From NCBI GenBank assembly GCA_031472005.1, contig PZJY01000003.1, forward strand, positions 620,001-684,000: 64,000 bases of DNA. Direction: 5' to 3'. A program made the position numbers and the translations under genes. Positions 12,760-25,142 of this stretch are shown here, piece by piece. Position 1 is the first letter of the stretch; every line of letters starts with the position of its first letter. This DNA comes from Tetracladium setigerum. Lineage: Eukaryota; Ascomycota; Leotiomycetes; Helotiales. Under the pieces are notes generated by a model. That model was given only the letters and a program-made list of their open reading frames with translations, made no database searches and was not told where the DNA came from.

Positions 12760-14703
12760 ATGTACACGATCAACAACCATGGTTACAGGTATGGGCCGCT
12801 CAACCCAGCCAAAAGTCAAATCAGGGTTCTTCGAATTTGTCCAGGCCAGCCCAGTGATGATATACGATGCATCATGGATCACATCACTCTGGATCAGCCA
12901 GCAGCATACCAGGCCCTCTCTTACGCCCGGCACGACCCCACCTTGTTTCCGGACGAAGGTCGACAACCAAGCGAGAATATTCAAGTCGACGATAAGTTCA
13001 TGAGAGTCAGCAAAAATATCGCTTCCTTCCTTCGCACGATGCGAATGAAGAAACCCGATAGTGGATGGTGGTGGATAGACTTCATTTGCACCAACCAGGC
13101 TGATGTTCGAGAACGGAATAGCCAAGTCGCTCTCGCAAGAAAGATCTATCAATCAGCTCAACAAGTTGTCGTTTGGCTAGGGCCCCTCGTTCACGATAGC
13201 AATCGAGCTATCGACTTTCTCAAATTTGTGTTTACGGATTGTCCTCGAGGTCATGAATCGGTATGGTTCAGGAAGTACTTGAGAGTGAACTCAATACAAA
13301 CACAGTGGAAAGCGTTGACTCGCCTCCTGTGGAGAGTATGGTGGACTAGGATTTGGTCTGTGCAAGAGGTTGTTGTAGCACAAGAAGTTATTGTTCTGTG
13401 CGGAGCATCGCAGCTTTCGTGGCCAGAGCTCGAGTACTCTGTTACGAAGATCCATACTGCTCTTGACGATATTTGGGAGCATGTTCAGTCTATTGGAGGA
13501 CTCACCATCGTACGAGATCGTTTCGATGCCATCGCTCGACTTGCTGCTCTTCGTCGGCGGAGAGATAACTTGAGCCTGTTAGAAGTTCTCAACTCGGTTG
13601 GAGGAAACGATTGCACGGATGCTCGCGACAAGGTGTTCGGCTTGATAGGTGTCGTTGAGGATGGTCACCGTTTTTATCCTTCTCCCGATTACACCATGAC
13701 TGCCGAGCGCATATTCAGGAAGCTTTATGTCAATATGGTCGTGGAGACAGGAGAACTGGACTTCCTGAGTCTTGTACAAAATCGCCTGGACGATTCAAGC
13801 ACGTCAACACTTCCAACCTGGTGCCCAGATACCAGAACTACAGATTTTAATATCATCCCTCGTCTCAATCCCATTCTAACTTTGCCAACAAACGCACAAC
13901 CAAAATTTGCCGCCTCGAGTCAAAAGAGATCGGATGCAAGAGCCTGTCGAGAAACACTCGCTCTCACGGTTCCTGGGATCTGGGTTGACACAATCGATGG
14001 AGTCTACCCTGGAGGCTTCGACAATCCTCTCATTCTCAAATATACCAACCAACCCGAATCTCTCTGTACCATGTATAACAGCGACAAATTAGTTTTTGAC
14101 GCTCTCTGGAAGAGTTTTGTCGGTGGTCTCAACCTAGGCTCCCGAACACAGGATTACTTCCCCCCGCCGTCATTTGGAGAACTCTTCGCTCGCTTCTCCG
14201 GCATGGCAGAGATCGAACACAACAATCTGTGCGAAGTAAAAGCCGAAACCAATTTCGACATGATGAACCCCCTCCATCGACCCCTCTTCATCGATGACGA
14301 CCCCACCGCACCCTTTGCCACATGGTACAAATACAACCGCGACGCCATCTTCGCTGGTCGTACACTCAAATCATGGATCGAGCCTTACATCCCGTCGAAA
14401 ATGGCTCCGGTGAACATACCTGAACCCATTCAAAATGCCTTCTCGCACAGCTGGACCAGTGCTAATTCTGGAAGACGCATGGGAACAACAGATAAAGGTT
14501 ACATTGGCATGTTGCCAGAACTTGCTCGCAAGGGAGATATTCTTGCCGTTTTATTCGGCTCCAGAATGCCAGTTGTTCTTCGTCCAAAAAGCAGAACGTA
14601 TTTGTTTATTGGCGAATGTTATGTCCAAGGGATTATGTATGGGGAAACCATAAACGACCTGCGAAAAGGCACCTATCGGGTTCAGGATTTCGAGCTTCAC
14701 TGA
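12760..14703 (+). CDS. HET-domain (heterokaryon incompatibility) protein
   Basis: Uninterrupted 647-aa frame. The three conserved HET blocks are visible: YQALSYARHDP near residue 50, WWIDFICTNQADVRER followed by QVALARKIYQSAQQVVVWLG around 108-145, and ARDKVFGLIGVVEDG near 290. The first block departs from the usual ALSYxWG. After the domain comes a long C-terminal region without a repeat or NACHT module, ending in a VLFGSRMPVVLRP...YLFIGECYVQGIMYGE block often found at the end of such proteins. HET domains trigger cell death or immunity-like responses on meeting a non-self partner in some cases, but most genomic copies have no known partner. Start chosen at 12760 because it gives an intact N-terminus; a later Met is possible. 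The open frame suggests the gene is functional. Confidence 0.93.
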   Translation: MYTINNHGYRYGPLNPAKSQIRVLRICPGQPSDDIRCIMDHITLDQPAAYQALSYARHDPTLFPDEGRQPSENIQVDDKFMRVSKNIASFLRTMRMKKPDSGWWWIDFICTNQADVRERNSQVALARKIYQSAQQVVVWLGPLVHDSNRAIDFLKFVFTDCPRGHESVWFRKYLRVNSIQTQWKALTRLLWRVWWTRIWSVQEVVVAQEVIVLCGASQLSWPELEYSVTKIHTALDDIWEHVQSIGGLTIVRDRFDAIARLAALRRRRDNLSLLEVLNSVGGNDCTDARDKVFGLIGVVEDGHRFYPSPDYTMTAERIFRKLYVNMVVETGELDFLSLVQNRLDDSSTSTLPTWCPDTRTTDFNIIPRLNPILTLPTNAQPKFAASSQKRSDARACRETLALTVPGIWVDTIDGVYPGGFDNPLILKYTNQPESLCTMYNSDKLVFDALWKSFVGGLNLGSRTQDYFPPPSFGELFARFSGMAEIEHNNLCEVKAETNFDMMNPLHRPLFIDDDPTAPFATWYKYNRDAIFAGRTLKSWIEPYIPSKMAPVNIPEPIQNAFSHSWTSANSGRRMGTTDKGYIGMLPELARKGDILAVLFGSRMPVVLRPKSRTYLFIGECYVQGIMYGETINDLRKGTYRVQDFELH

Positions 14704-16275
14704 ATCATGTTCCCTCAATTGGTGAAATGAAAATAACCATAACGACTATGAAAACGGATTCTTGGGTTTGGCTAAATTGAAGTCCGGACGTTGGGATATA
14801 CACATTCACATTTTACGATTTAGCGCCACTTGACAGATTGATTGTTCAGAACGGCCTCTTCCATCAACCAGACTGCTACCCATCATCTTCTCTTCCCATA
14901 AAGCCATAAACTTCTCCATAAACTAAATAGTTTTAATATGGCCTCTCTGCCTCACGCACCTCTTCTCTCAGTGAAAGTCCTATCATGCCTTTCTATGTTC
15001 TCTTCTCCCCAGCCCAGCCTCACGCATTTCTCTCTTTTCCTTGGCACACTTCGTTCATATGGATGAAATACCACCTTCCCAAACAAACAGCCAACCAAAC
15101 AAACCAGAGGATATCTCTTTTTGACCCACCTCCACTCCCTCCTATCGGCACAATTGCATACCTGTGTGACCGATATTATCATGCATTTTGGTAACAACTC
15201 GCGATCCATCCCAGCCTCCTTCTTGTCCAATGTACAGTACAGTCCCGCCCATTATTCATTCTCTTCTTATCGCCTCAACTAAACCATGTACTCAAATTGC
15301 TACCTACCCACCTAGAAACTGCAATCAAATCCATGACTCCATACAACTTTGTACTACCTACATTTCCATCACCCACAATTTGTATTGATAATCATAACTA
15401 CAACTACAACAAGTAAGCAGCAGCGCTTAACAAAATACATTTTTTAATCTTCCGAACTTTCCCCATGAACAAATCACCCTGCAGTCGAATCCAAATGGCT
15501 CTCATGCTCTCATTTTTCATGTGCCACAGTGCCAGCCCAGCCGCTCCCAGCATACCACTGGGCGGTTGGCTTATTTGGGGGAAAGGGGGGTGTTTAGCCT
15601 ATCAGATTTGTTGTTTTTGATTTCTCCGGTTTTTTGGGGGACAGGGAGAGCGAGTTGTCATTTTTAGATCGGGGAAGGCACGGAGAGAGGGGGAGATCGG
15701 GTTGTACAGTACTACCTAGGTACCTATTTGTGGGTGTGTACCTATTCCGTTGAGCGTGACGGAGGAGAAGGATTGGACATGCGAGCACTTGCTCTAAGCG
15801 AGGTGGGAAGGAAAAGGGGGTGGAACGGTTTTTGTCAATGTTTATGGGTTGGTTTTTGTGTTTGAATAAGATCTTATTTACAAAGGCAAGACTGGTGTAC
15901 TTCTCGCGCTGTCGATTAATTAAGCCCTGGTTCGTTTCTTCTGTGCCCTCCCTAGTTCTTCGACCTTCGCTCCTTCTCAATCGCGCCTTTGTGGCGTCCT
16001 TATTTCGTCCTTTCTTCGCCATCTCTTCCACCCTCCGGTAATTCATCCTTCTCGCACATGTGCGAGTGGTACAAACGTCTCTGCGTCTGAACAAAAATAT
16101 TTAGGTACAAGCGAGGGTATATGATCACATAATCACTTTAAAAACGCCGGAAGCCCTCTGTACCAACCATGCCCTAACTCCCAAAAGAAGAAAACCCAAC
16201 CCTTTCAGATTCATCATTAGATGAAATGATGCGTGAAACAGATTCTCTCAATAATTTCCAGGCCAAGGTCCTGAT
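14704..16275. other. Intergenic region, convergent 3' ends
   Basis: About 1.6 kb between the HET gene and a minus-strand gene, both ending here. It is C/T-rich at 14950-15400 and G-rich at 15560-15680. It contains the perfect palindrome TACCTAGGTA at 15713-15722. No gene is supported. Confidence 0.45.
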
Positions 16276-17776
16276 CTAATTATGTCGTGCTCTCCTGCTT
16301 CTGGTTCTTGAACCAAGTTGATACAAGCGTTGGCGCTCAGCCTTCTTCTTGGATTCGTCGTCTGTGGCAACGCTGTTGCTTCCTAAAGGTGCTGCGGGGA
16401 GGGATAATCCTATGACGCTGGGTCTTGACTCTGTCGAGAGGTGAGAGCGAGCATGACCTGATGATTCATTCGGTATTGATAGGGAAGGATGGTGGAGGCG
16501 GGTGGTAGAGTTTGCTATTGAGTTTGGAGAGTGTGTTGGTGTATCATGTTGAAGAGAAAATGCCGGGGAGTAGGCAGGTGTCGGGCTTTCGCCGCGAGAT
16601 TGATTGTAGTTTGCGTATGTGATTGGGGGAGCGACTTCTTGAACCCCTTGTTGTTGTTGTTGTTGTTGTTGTGGAGAAAAGGCGGATAGTGGTCTCTGAT
16701 ACTGGCGTTCTGGGTAGAAGGCGTCTTGTTGTTGGGGAGCGTTCCTAGGCGAGCCATATTCTTTTTCGCGGAAATTCGTCATACCCACGTTGTGGTATGG
16801 AGAGCCTTGAGATGAGTATTGGTCACCACCATAAGCACCATTTCCGAATCTATCGTCGAGACCGGATGCAATTTGATCTCGCTTTAAGCGATCTTGCTTC
16901 TTGCGATGCCCAATGAAGCACACAGCGGCGAGAACAGCAAGGACAGCAGCTCCCGCGACACCGATGCCGGCATATGCGCCTGTAGTGAGTCCTCCCCTGT
17001 TGGATTCAATTGGAGTCGACGAAGGAACTACCGCCACTTCGGTCGTTGCATTAACTGGATTTTTCGAGAAGATGCTCCCATCCAGGCCAATAATTTTCCC
17101 CACATCAGGTTTCTGCGTACACCCAGCCTTCAGAGCGACCATGACTAGATTCATATTAGTCATTGTATCCAGAGACGAGGCAAGGCAGCTTACAGTTTCC
17201 CATGTATTTTTGTTCGTCGGTCAGTGACAAACATTTGGTACATGGCCCGTAGCGAGGCCCAGTAAAACTACTCCCAAACGCAGTACAGTAGCCATAACGA
17301 TCATCATTAGTTGGAGAGCCCAATCCATCTTGTAAAGCGCCAATCAAAGGTCCACAGGATGTCGCTATCGTGCATGGTGAGGAGATGGGGTCTGAAGCAT
17401 TTGCCAGGCCAAACACACAGCTGGTAATAGCGAAACGCAAGTTGTCTGGATTGAATTAGCATATTTAAAAAGCAAATACAAGAGTGTACCTACAAAGAAA
17501 CCATTGAAGATCACTTTCGGAGGTCGATTTGTCTGAACTCTGTTGCAGACACTCAACACACTTCTTGAACTTTTGTCCAGTTGGAGTTGCATAATTATCG
17601 TCGCGACACACTATATCAGAACCGAGCGTATTCGATTGCATGGCATCTGACTTGTCCTGGTCCGGCTTGTCCTGGCATACTGAAGCACATTGTGAATTCG
17701 GAGACACTTGGATAGCCACAGTTGAAGTGATTGCGAGGCTGGCCACCAAAAGGACGGTGAATATTGACCTTGCCAT
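16276..17776 (-). CDS. Receptor-like single-pass membrane protein, paralogue of the left-edge gene
   Basis: Exons 17776-17494, 17445-17194 and 17144-16276 give 467 aa. There is a signal peptide (MARSIFTVLLVASLAITSTVA) and a cysteine-rich ectodomain with C-x3-C, C-x2-C, CTIATSCGPL, YGYC and C-x2-C elements. The ectodomain is followed by a helix at about residues 232-256 (AYAGIGVAGAAVLAVLAAVC), a basic HRKKQDRLKRDQ stop-transfer segment, and a low-complexity tail with an 8-residue polyglutamine run encoded near 16650-16675. Cysteine order and the phase-1 introns match the gene at 1-1265, but the intron after the CTIATS-like segment is absent here. The two genes flank about 15 kb of unrelated genes, so they are dispersed rather than tandem duplicates. 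The function is unknown. Confidence 0.82.
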
Positions 17777-20700
17777 GTTGGCGAGAAGATCTTGGGATGG
17801 TAGTAATTTAGGTCAAGTTTAAATCTCGCTCATGCCGAACGTGAAGATGGAGGAGGAAGTGTATAAAGCGACACACTGTTGTAGGTCGGCGGTATAGTAG
17901 CGATTAGGAGAACTTGAAAGATGGGTTTTTCGAGATGCTCCGTAAGGTATAGATCTTTATGAAAGCCGATGCAGATTCAAGAATAGAACATTGGCGTTGG
18001 TTTTCTGGATCCCTGCCTCCTCTGAGCTCGCGGCGGCTGCACATATTGGCTGGTGGCCGGATGGACCAGGCCAGGGAAAAGGAAGTTGCCATTTCAGCGC
18101 AACGGATTGATCATCTCAGCCAACCGAGAGCCACAGATTATCTGCATGACATTAAAGCCCTTGTAACGCCCCTCAACTCTCTGTTCTTCAGCCAGTCATC
18201 TGGTGTCTTGCCAATTGGAGAGATCGTTTCGTTTTGTCCGCCACCTGGCTCCTAGGCCCTTCTCGCAAGCCATGGTACGATTTTTGAAAATTCCCGGGCC
18301 AATTGGAGAAGTTAAGACGGCTAAACAGCGTTGAGGATGGGAGGTTAAGTTGGTGGGGGATGGAGAAGGTTATCACTGGCGCATATTGCTCAGTGAGGGG
18401 CACTCGAAGCCCAATAAGAAGCTCCATTTAGCGCTCCTGTTGCACATCCTTGCTGGCGCGTCAGAAAGGCCGCATAAACTGCGACCTCTTCCATGGGATT
18501 ACTAGAAGTCTGTCCTTGACCAGACCGACTACAGCAATGGTTAAAAAGGGGAGACCAGCTGTTTGCTGCCCAGATTTGGTTCGGATTTGTTGGCAAGAAT
18601 TTCAAGTTTTGCCAGCTCAATTCTGGCCGGTAAGTTCGCCATATAGCAGATAGAGAAAGCAAAAGCTCCTGGCCTTCGAGCCCATGTAATCTTTAAATAG
18701 CGCGCGTATTCCAAGGGAAAGTAAGCCGTGATTTGCTGGACTCGCTTGCAATCTAAAGAGTTCAAAATAGCAAGACCATTGCCGTCTTGGGTTCGATGAA
18801 ACTTTAGAATATGCGGTGATAGAGACGGGTGACCCGGGCGCGTCGCCTGCAGGAACGGGACCAAAGGCAAGTCAAGTCATGTGAAGCCCGACGATCTTTG
18901 AGTCTGATCTCGCACGTGAGACACATTGATGGTGATTGTATCCCCATGAGGGGAAGTTCCGAGGGTGGGATGGAAATTGCAAGTATTTCGACGTTGTTTT
19001 TTGTGCTGGACGACGTTTTGGTAAAAGGATCAGGAAGTTTCCAAGATACAGTAACCTGCGAGTTTGTCATACTTTAACCGTCTTGGCACGAAGTGATATC
19101 CCCTCCCCTTCCTCCAAGCGTCGCTATGCCAGAGTGAAAAAAAGATGCTTTTATCATTCACAAAGTACCTGAGACCTGTGACTTTCGAGCCAAATTATAC
19201 AACAATGTCGTGTATCGACTAAAATCTCTCCAATCCTCAAAGCGAGGCTGCAGACCACTGTGAAGCCATTTTCATTTGTTGCTTCCAACCAATCTGTACC
19301 ATGATTTTTTTACAGTAGCCGAATGTTGGTACTGTAATTCTAGAGCTTCCTGTGAACGAAAGGTACCTAAGCCTTGTTAATATATCATTCATTGGTACTT
19401 GCTTGGGCTTAAAATCTCGGCTGGATTTTGACGATGTTGGATCTGAATGCTGCATGTCCACGGTTGCTCCACAAGCTTCCCTATAGACCCCCGGAGTAGA
19501 AAGCTGGAAGTTCTGCATCTGACCCCAAAAAAACATTCGCCCATGTTTTAAGCATGATGTTGACACTGCTTCCTACCCTTCATACCCGTGACTTGATGTC
19601 CGGAAGTTGAATATTGAGGATAACTAGAATCTCGAAGGTTTCTCCTGCATGCAGTCCAGCTTTCACAACAACCACATGTTTTCGCACCTCAAAAATGTAA
19701 ATGAAAAGTGCTGGGGAAATATTAGAAATAATTCATAATTGAAAGGTTCCTACTCTCGATTAATTTCGAGCAAAGTCGCAAAGTGCAATCCTGAGGACAG
19801 ACCCAACAATCAATTTGGCGTCTTCGCTAAGTTCGCTGGCCCTCTGAACGACCAAGTGGCGCAACACCGGATGGGCTTCGAGAAGGCGGCCAAAATGCGA
19901 CGTGCAACAAAAGTGAGCAAGGTCACGGCACTGAGAAATTCTCAACCAACAGATCCAAATTTCTAGGGCTCTCGAACATGAGATTAAGTGAGTGACGCCA
20001 TGAAAACGATTGATGCTTGCTTTGCTTCCCCTTGTGGTGACGGTATATGTTGCCCTGTGTTTCATTTTTGATTGGTTGTAGTGAATCTATGTTGAAAACA
20101 CTTTGATGCATGCGTGAGCAATGTACTCCGGACAGTACGACTCAGAGGTAGGCAGAAAAGACTTTTCCTTTAGACTCGAGGTTGCATCCATATGAATTAT
20201 CCACTCTCCAAATTAAAACTAACAATTTAAATCGATTCAACAATCTACAATGGTGCTTTTTCATTTGGATCAGAGTACTCCCTTGCTGTTTTTCCTGACG
20301 GTGCATGTTCAAAGCATCAGCCAAGAAAAATGGAGTCTCCGGAAGATGCCAAAGTTGTTTAGCTAATTAACATACGGTAATGAGGCAAATGCTGCCAGAT
20401 TCCGTCCACTACATTTCCGGTAAATCAACAAACCCTGGAGCGATCATCTCTTGATTGAGACAGTAAGAAACGTCAGTTGTTGCGGTCGGGTTACGGAGTA
20501 CATTTGAGCAAAAAAGAAAGGTGCCGCCAAAAAGCATAGGAAACACTCAACTTGAAGATCTCAAACAATTGCACAACATCGGGACACAGCATTGGTATAT
20601 TCTTCAACACTTACTTATCTTCCAACGGTAGATTAACTACAGCTGGGAGAATATCCTGGCAGGAGGTGTCTCTTCGATGCACGATGCCCATTCAAAGAGT

Positions 20701-21670
20701 CGTGGCTAGTCACGTGTTGACATAATTTCCTCGGCAGCAGAGCCGGGTGCCAAGAATAAGGAGGCGTGTGAGATCTTGAAGCTGCGTCCATTGTCAACAA
20801 AAAAGGTAATCTAACAACCAACAATCCTTCATTCAGTTCAGCAATCAGGTCAGCAATCTGGCAGTTGTTTGCCGACCGTCCACCTTCATGATGAAGATCA
20901 TTTTCCCTGCATATCATTATGAGGGACCAGTCACCAGAATCCCCAGATCCCTCAAGTTCGCAACTGCCAGTTGAACCAAGCAATTGACGGCCGCGACCAC
21001 CTTCAAATTGGTCGCAACCAGGGCCTCCCGCGACGACCCAAGCAATCTCCCGCATTGTCTAAGCTCGATTCGTCTGAACGGCTTGTCTGCCTTTCACCTG
21101 AATTTGGCATGCTTGACAGCAGCGACAGCAGTTCGGCTCGTGGTGGTTTCACCCCATCCCTCGCTTAAATTGTTGCCCTGCCCTCAGCCAATGAACGAAG
21201 TGGAGTGGCTGTTTCAAGGACATTGAATATGGAGACGCAAACGCAATGGAAGGGGTTTGTTTTTTATATATGATGTTCCAGGCGCAACTCAGACCTTTTT
21301 GGACCTCTTTTGCGTCAGCTGTTCTTTGGTGTGCTACTGTACTTCGCAACCTTCTCCTTCCCATTCTTCTAACTTTCAATTGCTCCTCAATTGTTTTCGT
21401 GAACTTGAAGTTCACATACGTTCTTTACGCCGCTCCTTACCTTCCTTGTTCATTTCATTTCTACCTTTCTACAATCGATCGCACCTTCGCAGCCTCTTTC
21501 AGATTCAAATCCTCGGACACAACTTTTATACGTTCGATCAATTCTAAAAGACGGATATTCGATTCCAAATTTCCAACACAATTCCTTGACGGAATTTTGG
21601 TGTATTGCCTCATATGATTTGAATACCTTCACCATCCAGTAACAGCTATATCTCTCAATATTAAGTTAAG
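17777..21670. other. Gene-poor region (3.9 kb)
   Basis: No open frame here has a recognisable domain, and splicing did not extend any of them. The DNA alternates GC-moderate and AT-rich patches (AT-rich at 19680-19760 and 20180-20260). I saw no terminal repeats, tRNA or tandem array. The right end is T/C-rich (21290-21640) and should carry the promoter and leader of the secreted repeat protein. Confidence 0.4.
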
Positions 21671-22851
21671 ATGTGGACATCAATCTCAACCACCCTTGCG
21701 ACCCTCCTCATCCTCTCGACTCCTGCAACTGCCTTCCCCAGACACCGAGGCCACAACAAACAAAATAAAGCAGTCGCAATAATCACCATCACTGTAAACC
21801 CCATGCCAATTGGTACCTGGGACGGCGTCACTTACCCAGGAGTTTCAACCACCTTTCCCTCAGCCTCAAAAGTCGTATCAGGAATTTTCCCACCGCAAGT
21901 CACAGGAGCCTTTCCACCCGGAAGTGGTACTGGTCTTCCATCAGAAGAATTCCCACCATTCACAGGAGTTCCAAGTATCATTGTACCTTCCGGCACCGAA
22001 GTCGTACAACCTACAGCTATTCCCGAGTCTGGCTCACCAAGTAAAGAAGCACCAAGTGGAGGATTACCAACTGGAAAGTTCCCAGTATTCACAGGAGCAC
22101 CCAGCATCCCAATTCCAGGCGGCATCTTCCCCTCGGGCACAAACGTCGCATCAGGTATCTTTCCCTCGGTCACAGATATCAGCTCGGGTATCTTCCCACC
22201 AGTCGCAACAGGTGTTATCCCTCAGGCAGTGCTAGTCTCCCTAGCGGAACTGGTGGTGGTTCATCAGCCAAATTCCCCGTCTTCACAAAATCGCCCATCA
22301 TCGACATTCCTTCTGGAACCGAAATTCCCGACACGCCCATCCCAACGGCTACAAGTGCTGATAGCCCATCCACAAACCCATCAACCTCGCTCGCCTTCCC
22401 CGTCTTCACAGCGCCACCAGTTATCTCCATCCCATCAGACACAGAAACAGGAGCCACTGCCGCACCAGCCTCCACGGCCGACCTCTCCTCCTCATCAACC
22501 TCCGCTGCAGCAGCAACGACATACCCAAAATTCACTGGAACGCCTATCATTTCCATTCCCTCTGGAACAGAAGTACCAATCGCAACTAGCACCACAGTCT
22601 CCGCTTCACCGTTGGCTGCTTCTTCGACGGTTTCGAACGTGACTTGGCCCAAATTCACGGGAACTCCTATTATCTCTGTTCCTTCGGGTACGGATGCTGT
22701 AGAACCAGTTGCAACTAGTACAACACGCGCGACCTCGACGACAAAAGCGACTGCTTCGTCTTCAACTTCGTCTTCGTCTTCGGCATCTGGATCTGCGGCT
22801 AAGTTCCCAGCCTTTACTGGGACGCCGATCATTGATGTTCCCGCTATTTGA
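21671..22851 (+). CDS. Secreted Pro/Ser/Thr-rich protein with seven copies of a FTG-P-I-PSGT motif; frame broken once
   Basis: The frame opens with a clear signal peptide (MWTSISTTLATLLILSTPATA) and continues as a low-complexity wall-type protein. A motif like KFPxFTGxPxIxIPSGT recurs seven times; examples are EEFPPFTGVPSIIVPSGTEV, GKFPVFTGAPSIPIPGG and TYPKFTGTPIISIPSGTEV. The last copy lies at the very C-terminus (KFPAFTGTPIIDVPAI). Motifs 3-7 lie in a different frame from motifs 1-2. The switch is at the CCC run at 22219-22221, where the sequence is one base short of continuous coding. A 38- or 71-nt intron ending at the CAG at about 22225 would also restore the frame, but it would remove repeat-coding sequence. 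No GPI signal is seen. A cell-wall or matrix role is inferred from composition only. Confidence 0.75.
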
Positions 22852-23674
22852 ACGGGTTGAGGGAGGAGTGGAAGGAAGGGGTCGAGGCAGAGACCTGTGC
22901 GTCTACGATCACTTAAGAAAGAATGAGGTTGTGATAGAGAAGATGAGAAAAAGAGGGACATGAAAGGGATAGAGAATTTGGAGGGAGGAGATGTGCCAAT
23001 CTGATTTTCTTTTGCTAGCGCAATATTGCATGAATAAGAGCGTTTAAAACTGTAAATATTACCTTCACATAGACAAAAGAGACAGACGAGAAGCATTTAG
23101 ATGCGGAGCAAGGAAAGTTTAAATCAACTGATTCCAATTACACCACTAAAGCCAGAATATTCGCATACACAAACCAAAAACTCCACGGCTTGGTAAGCTA
23201 CCACGAATGCCCCTCGCACAATACACAAATAAGAATCTAAAATACCAAGCACTACCCCCCGAAAACCCACCGAATCCTTCCCCAATAATACCTGCCACCC
23301 AAACTCCTGGGACGAACAAAATCAACCCCCACCATCATCTTCCCCGCAAAAATTGATCCAGATCCATGTACGACATATATTTCAGCGACATGCAACAAAG
23401 CCCCTCACATTCGCTATCGTTGCTAACGTTGCCGTGTTAAGCGAAAGAAATATAAATGCGATGTGCAATAAAAAGGCTAAAGGGGAAGTGAAGGGGAAGT
23501 GAAGGGGAAGTGAAGGGAAAGTGAGGTGAAGATATGTGTGGTAGTGGAATGTGTGAGCTTAGCTCGTGCCTCTTTTCTCGCGACATTGCATCACCAGAAC
23601 AATTGTTCGGAAGCACGTAACAAATGGAGCATCCATGTTCTGTTCATAATCATACTACCTACCACCCACCGTAC
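22852..23674. other. Intergenic region with 3' UTRs
   Basis: About 820 bp between convergent genes. Apart from the minisatellite described separately, I see only AT-rich 3' UTR-like DNA. Confidence 0.45.
23481..23524. repeat. 11-nt minisatellite, 4 copies
   Basis: Four head-to-tail copies of AGGGGAAGTGA, the last with one substitution. Non-coding, between convergent genes. Confidence 0.85.
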
Positions 23675-24482
23675 TTAAAACTTCTCCGCAGCAGGCCTCA
23701 TATCTAACTCATGCGTCCACAACTCTGGCTCCTGCTCACTCAACCACAAATAAGTCTTCCCGACAGCATCAGCACTCATCTTCTTCCCAATTCTCTGATC
23801 CTCCCCGCTCTTATCCTCAATCGCTCCATTCGCAATCGTGTGAACAACATGCACACCCCTTGGACTCATCTCCCTTGCCAAAGTCTGCGCCAACTGCCTC
23901 ACGCTCGCCCTTCCAGCCCCATATGCCGCATACTCGGCACTACACCTCAAAGCACCTAAAGTCCCAGTAAATATAAGTGATCCCTTTTTCCTCCCCGTTT
24001 CACTCAGAGGTTCTTCCCCATGATGTTCAAAAAACAATTTCAAAGCTTCTTGCGAAAATGTAAATGCTCCACCAACATAGGATTCCAAACTCTCTGTAAA
24101 CTCCTCGTACGTTTCCGTAAGGAAGGGTTTCTTGGATGAATGTTTGACGGAGTAAACGGCTACTTTTAGTTTGAGGTCTTTGAATGAGGCATGTGCGCGA
24201 ATTGATTGGAATGCGGCTTTAAGAGCTGTGGGTGTGGTGTCGCTGGTGAAGCTTTCGATGACACTACCGGGGGAGGTTTGGGAGAGGTTGGCTTGGATGG
24301 AGGAGAGGCTTTCGGGGCGACGTGCAAGGATGGCGACGGCGAGGTTACCGTGGGAGGGGTGGGATAGAATTCGTGCTATCCCTGTGCCCTGCGGGTGTTA
24401 GTTGTAAAGAGTGAGGAGATGACGGGAAGCTTACAGTGTTGGGGCCGGCGCCCATGATGATTGCGAGTCCTGATGGTGACAT
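23675..24482 (-). CDS. Short-chain dehydrogenase/reductase-like protein with YxxxR in place of YxxxK
   Basis: Exons 24482-24435 and 24388-23675 (46-nt intron) give 253 aa, a normal SDR length. The N-terminal Rossmann loop reads MGAGPNTGTGIARIL, a TGxxxGxG variant. The active-site region reads FTGTLGALRCSAEYAAYGAGRASVRQLAQ. Aligned to the usual Ser...Tyr-x-x-x-Lys, the Tyr is present but the Lys is replaced by Arg. Upstream residues follow SDR topology (ARRPESL, a VAVYSV strand, and a helix after VGGAFTFSQEALK). The substrate is unknown. The Lys change means it may be a weak or non-catalytic member, or may use Arg in its place. The family is well supported, the activity is not. Confidence 0.82.
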
Positions 24483-25142
24483 TTTGGAGGTTTGGTACAG
24501 TATGGAACGGGATATGAGAGAGTTTTACTTGCCACATTGACAGAGAGGAGAGAATCATTACCTTCTTATACGTGATTTTTACTAGACTTTCGTCTAAGCT
24601 GCGAACTATCGCAATGCTTGTCAGGAAAATGGGAAGGAGAAGGAGGATCAGATGGAGATGACGTTGTATGATCGGGGGTAAGCAGACTGCATAAGTCCGA
24701 AGACTCCAGTGCTCCAGCGGCTCAAGCACAGCACATCACAACACCACCAAAATCAATGACCATTCTCGCACCCCCTCATATCATTGGAGAAATCTTCAAA
24801 GTATTCTTATAGATTGATCTTTTGTCCTTCAAACATTTGGTGTATATGTTTCATCTCGCTCCGACTCCAACCTAGACTGCACCAAGTTATCAACAACCTT
24901 CTTCTCATCTACGGGAGTATTGACATGATAAAACGCAAGAAACCCGAGATATCCAGACATCCAAAATCCCCACATTTGCACTTTCAGTCTTTCCTTCAAT
25001 CATTTCAACAAAATCTTTCGAAACATCCTACCAAAGTCAGGTACCTAGGTATGCTTTCCCATTATATCACGTTCATTCGGTCACGCGTATTTTGGGATCC
25101 ATCGACCTTCTTCGTCGCGTCGTTGCCTGCCTTCATTCTCAC
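24483..25142. other. Intergenic region
   Basis: 660 bp between two minus-strand genes. It holds the palindrome TACCTAGGTA at 25042-25051. No gene is supported. Confidence 0.45.

Noticed and set aside
20633..21055. 140-codon minus-strand frame in the gene-poor region
   Set aside because: No recognisable domain, no splice partner and low-complexity residues; nothing beyond chance openness.
22215..23096. 293-codon minus-strand frame opposite the secreted repeat protein
   Set aside because: It mirrors the Ser/Thr/Pro repeat coding on the plus strand. Such codon bias keeps the opposite strand open, and there is no domain, signal peptide or splice evidence.
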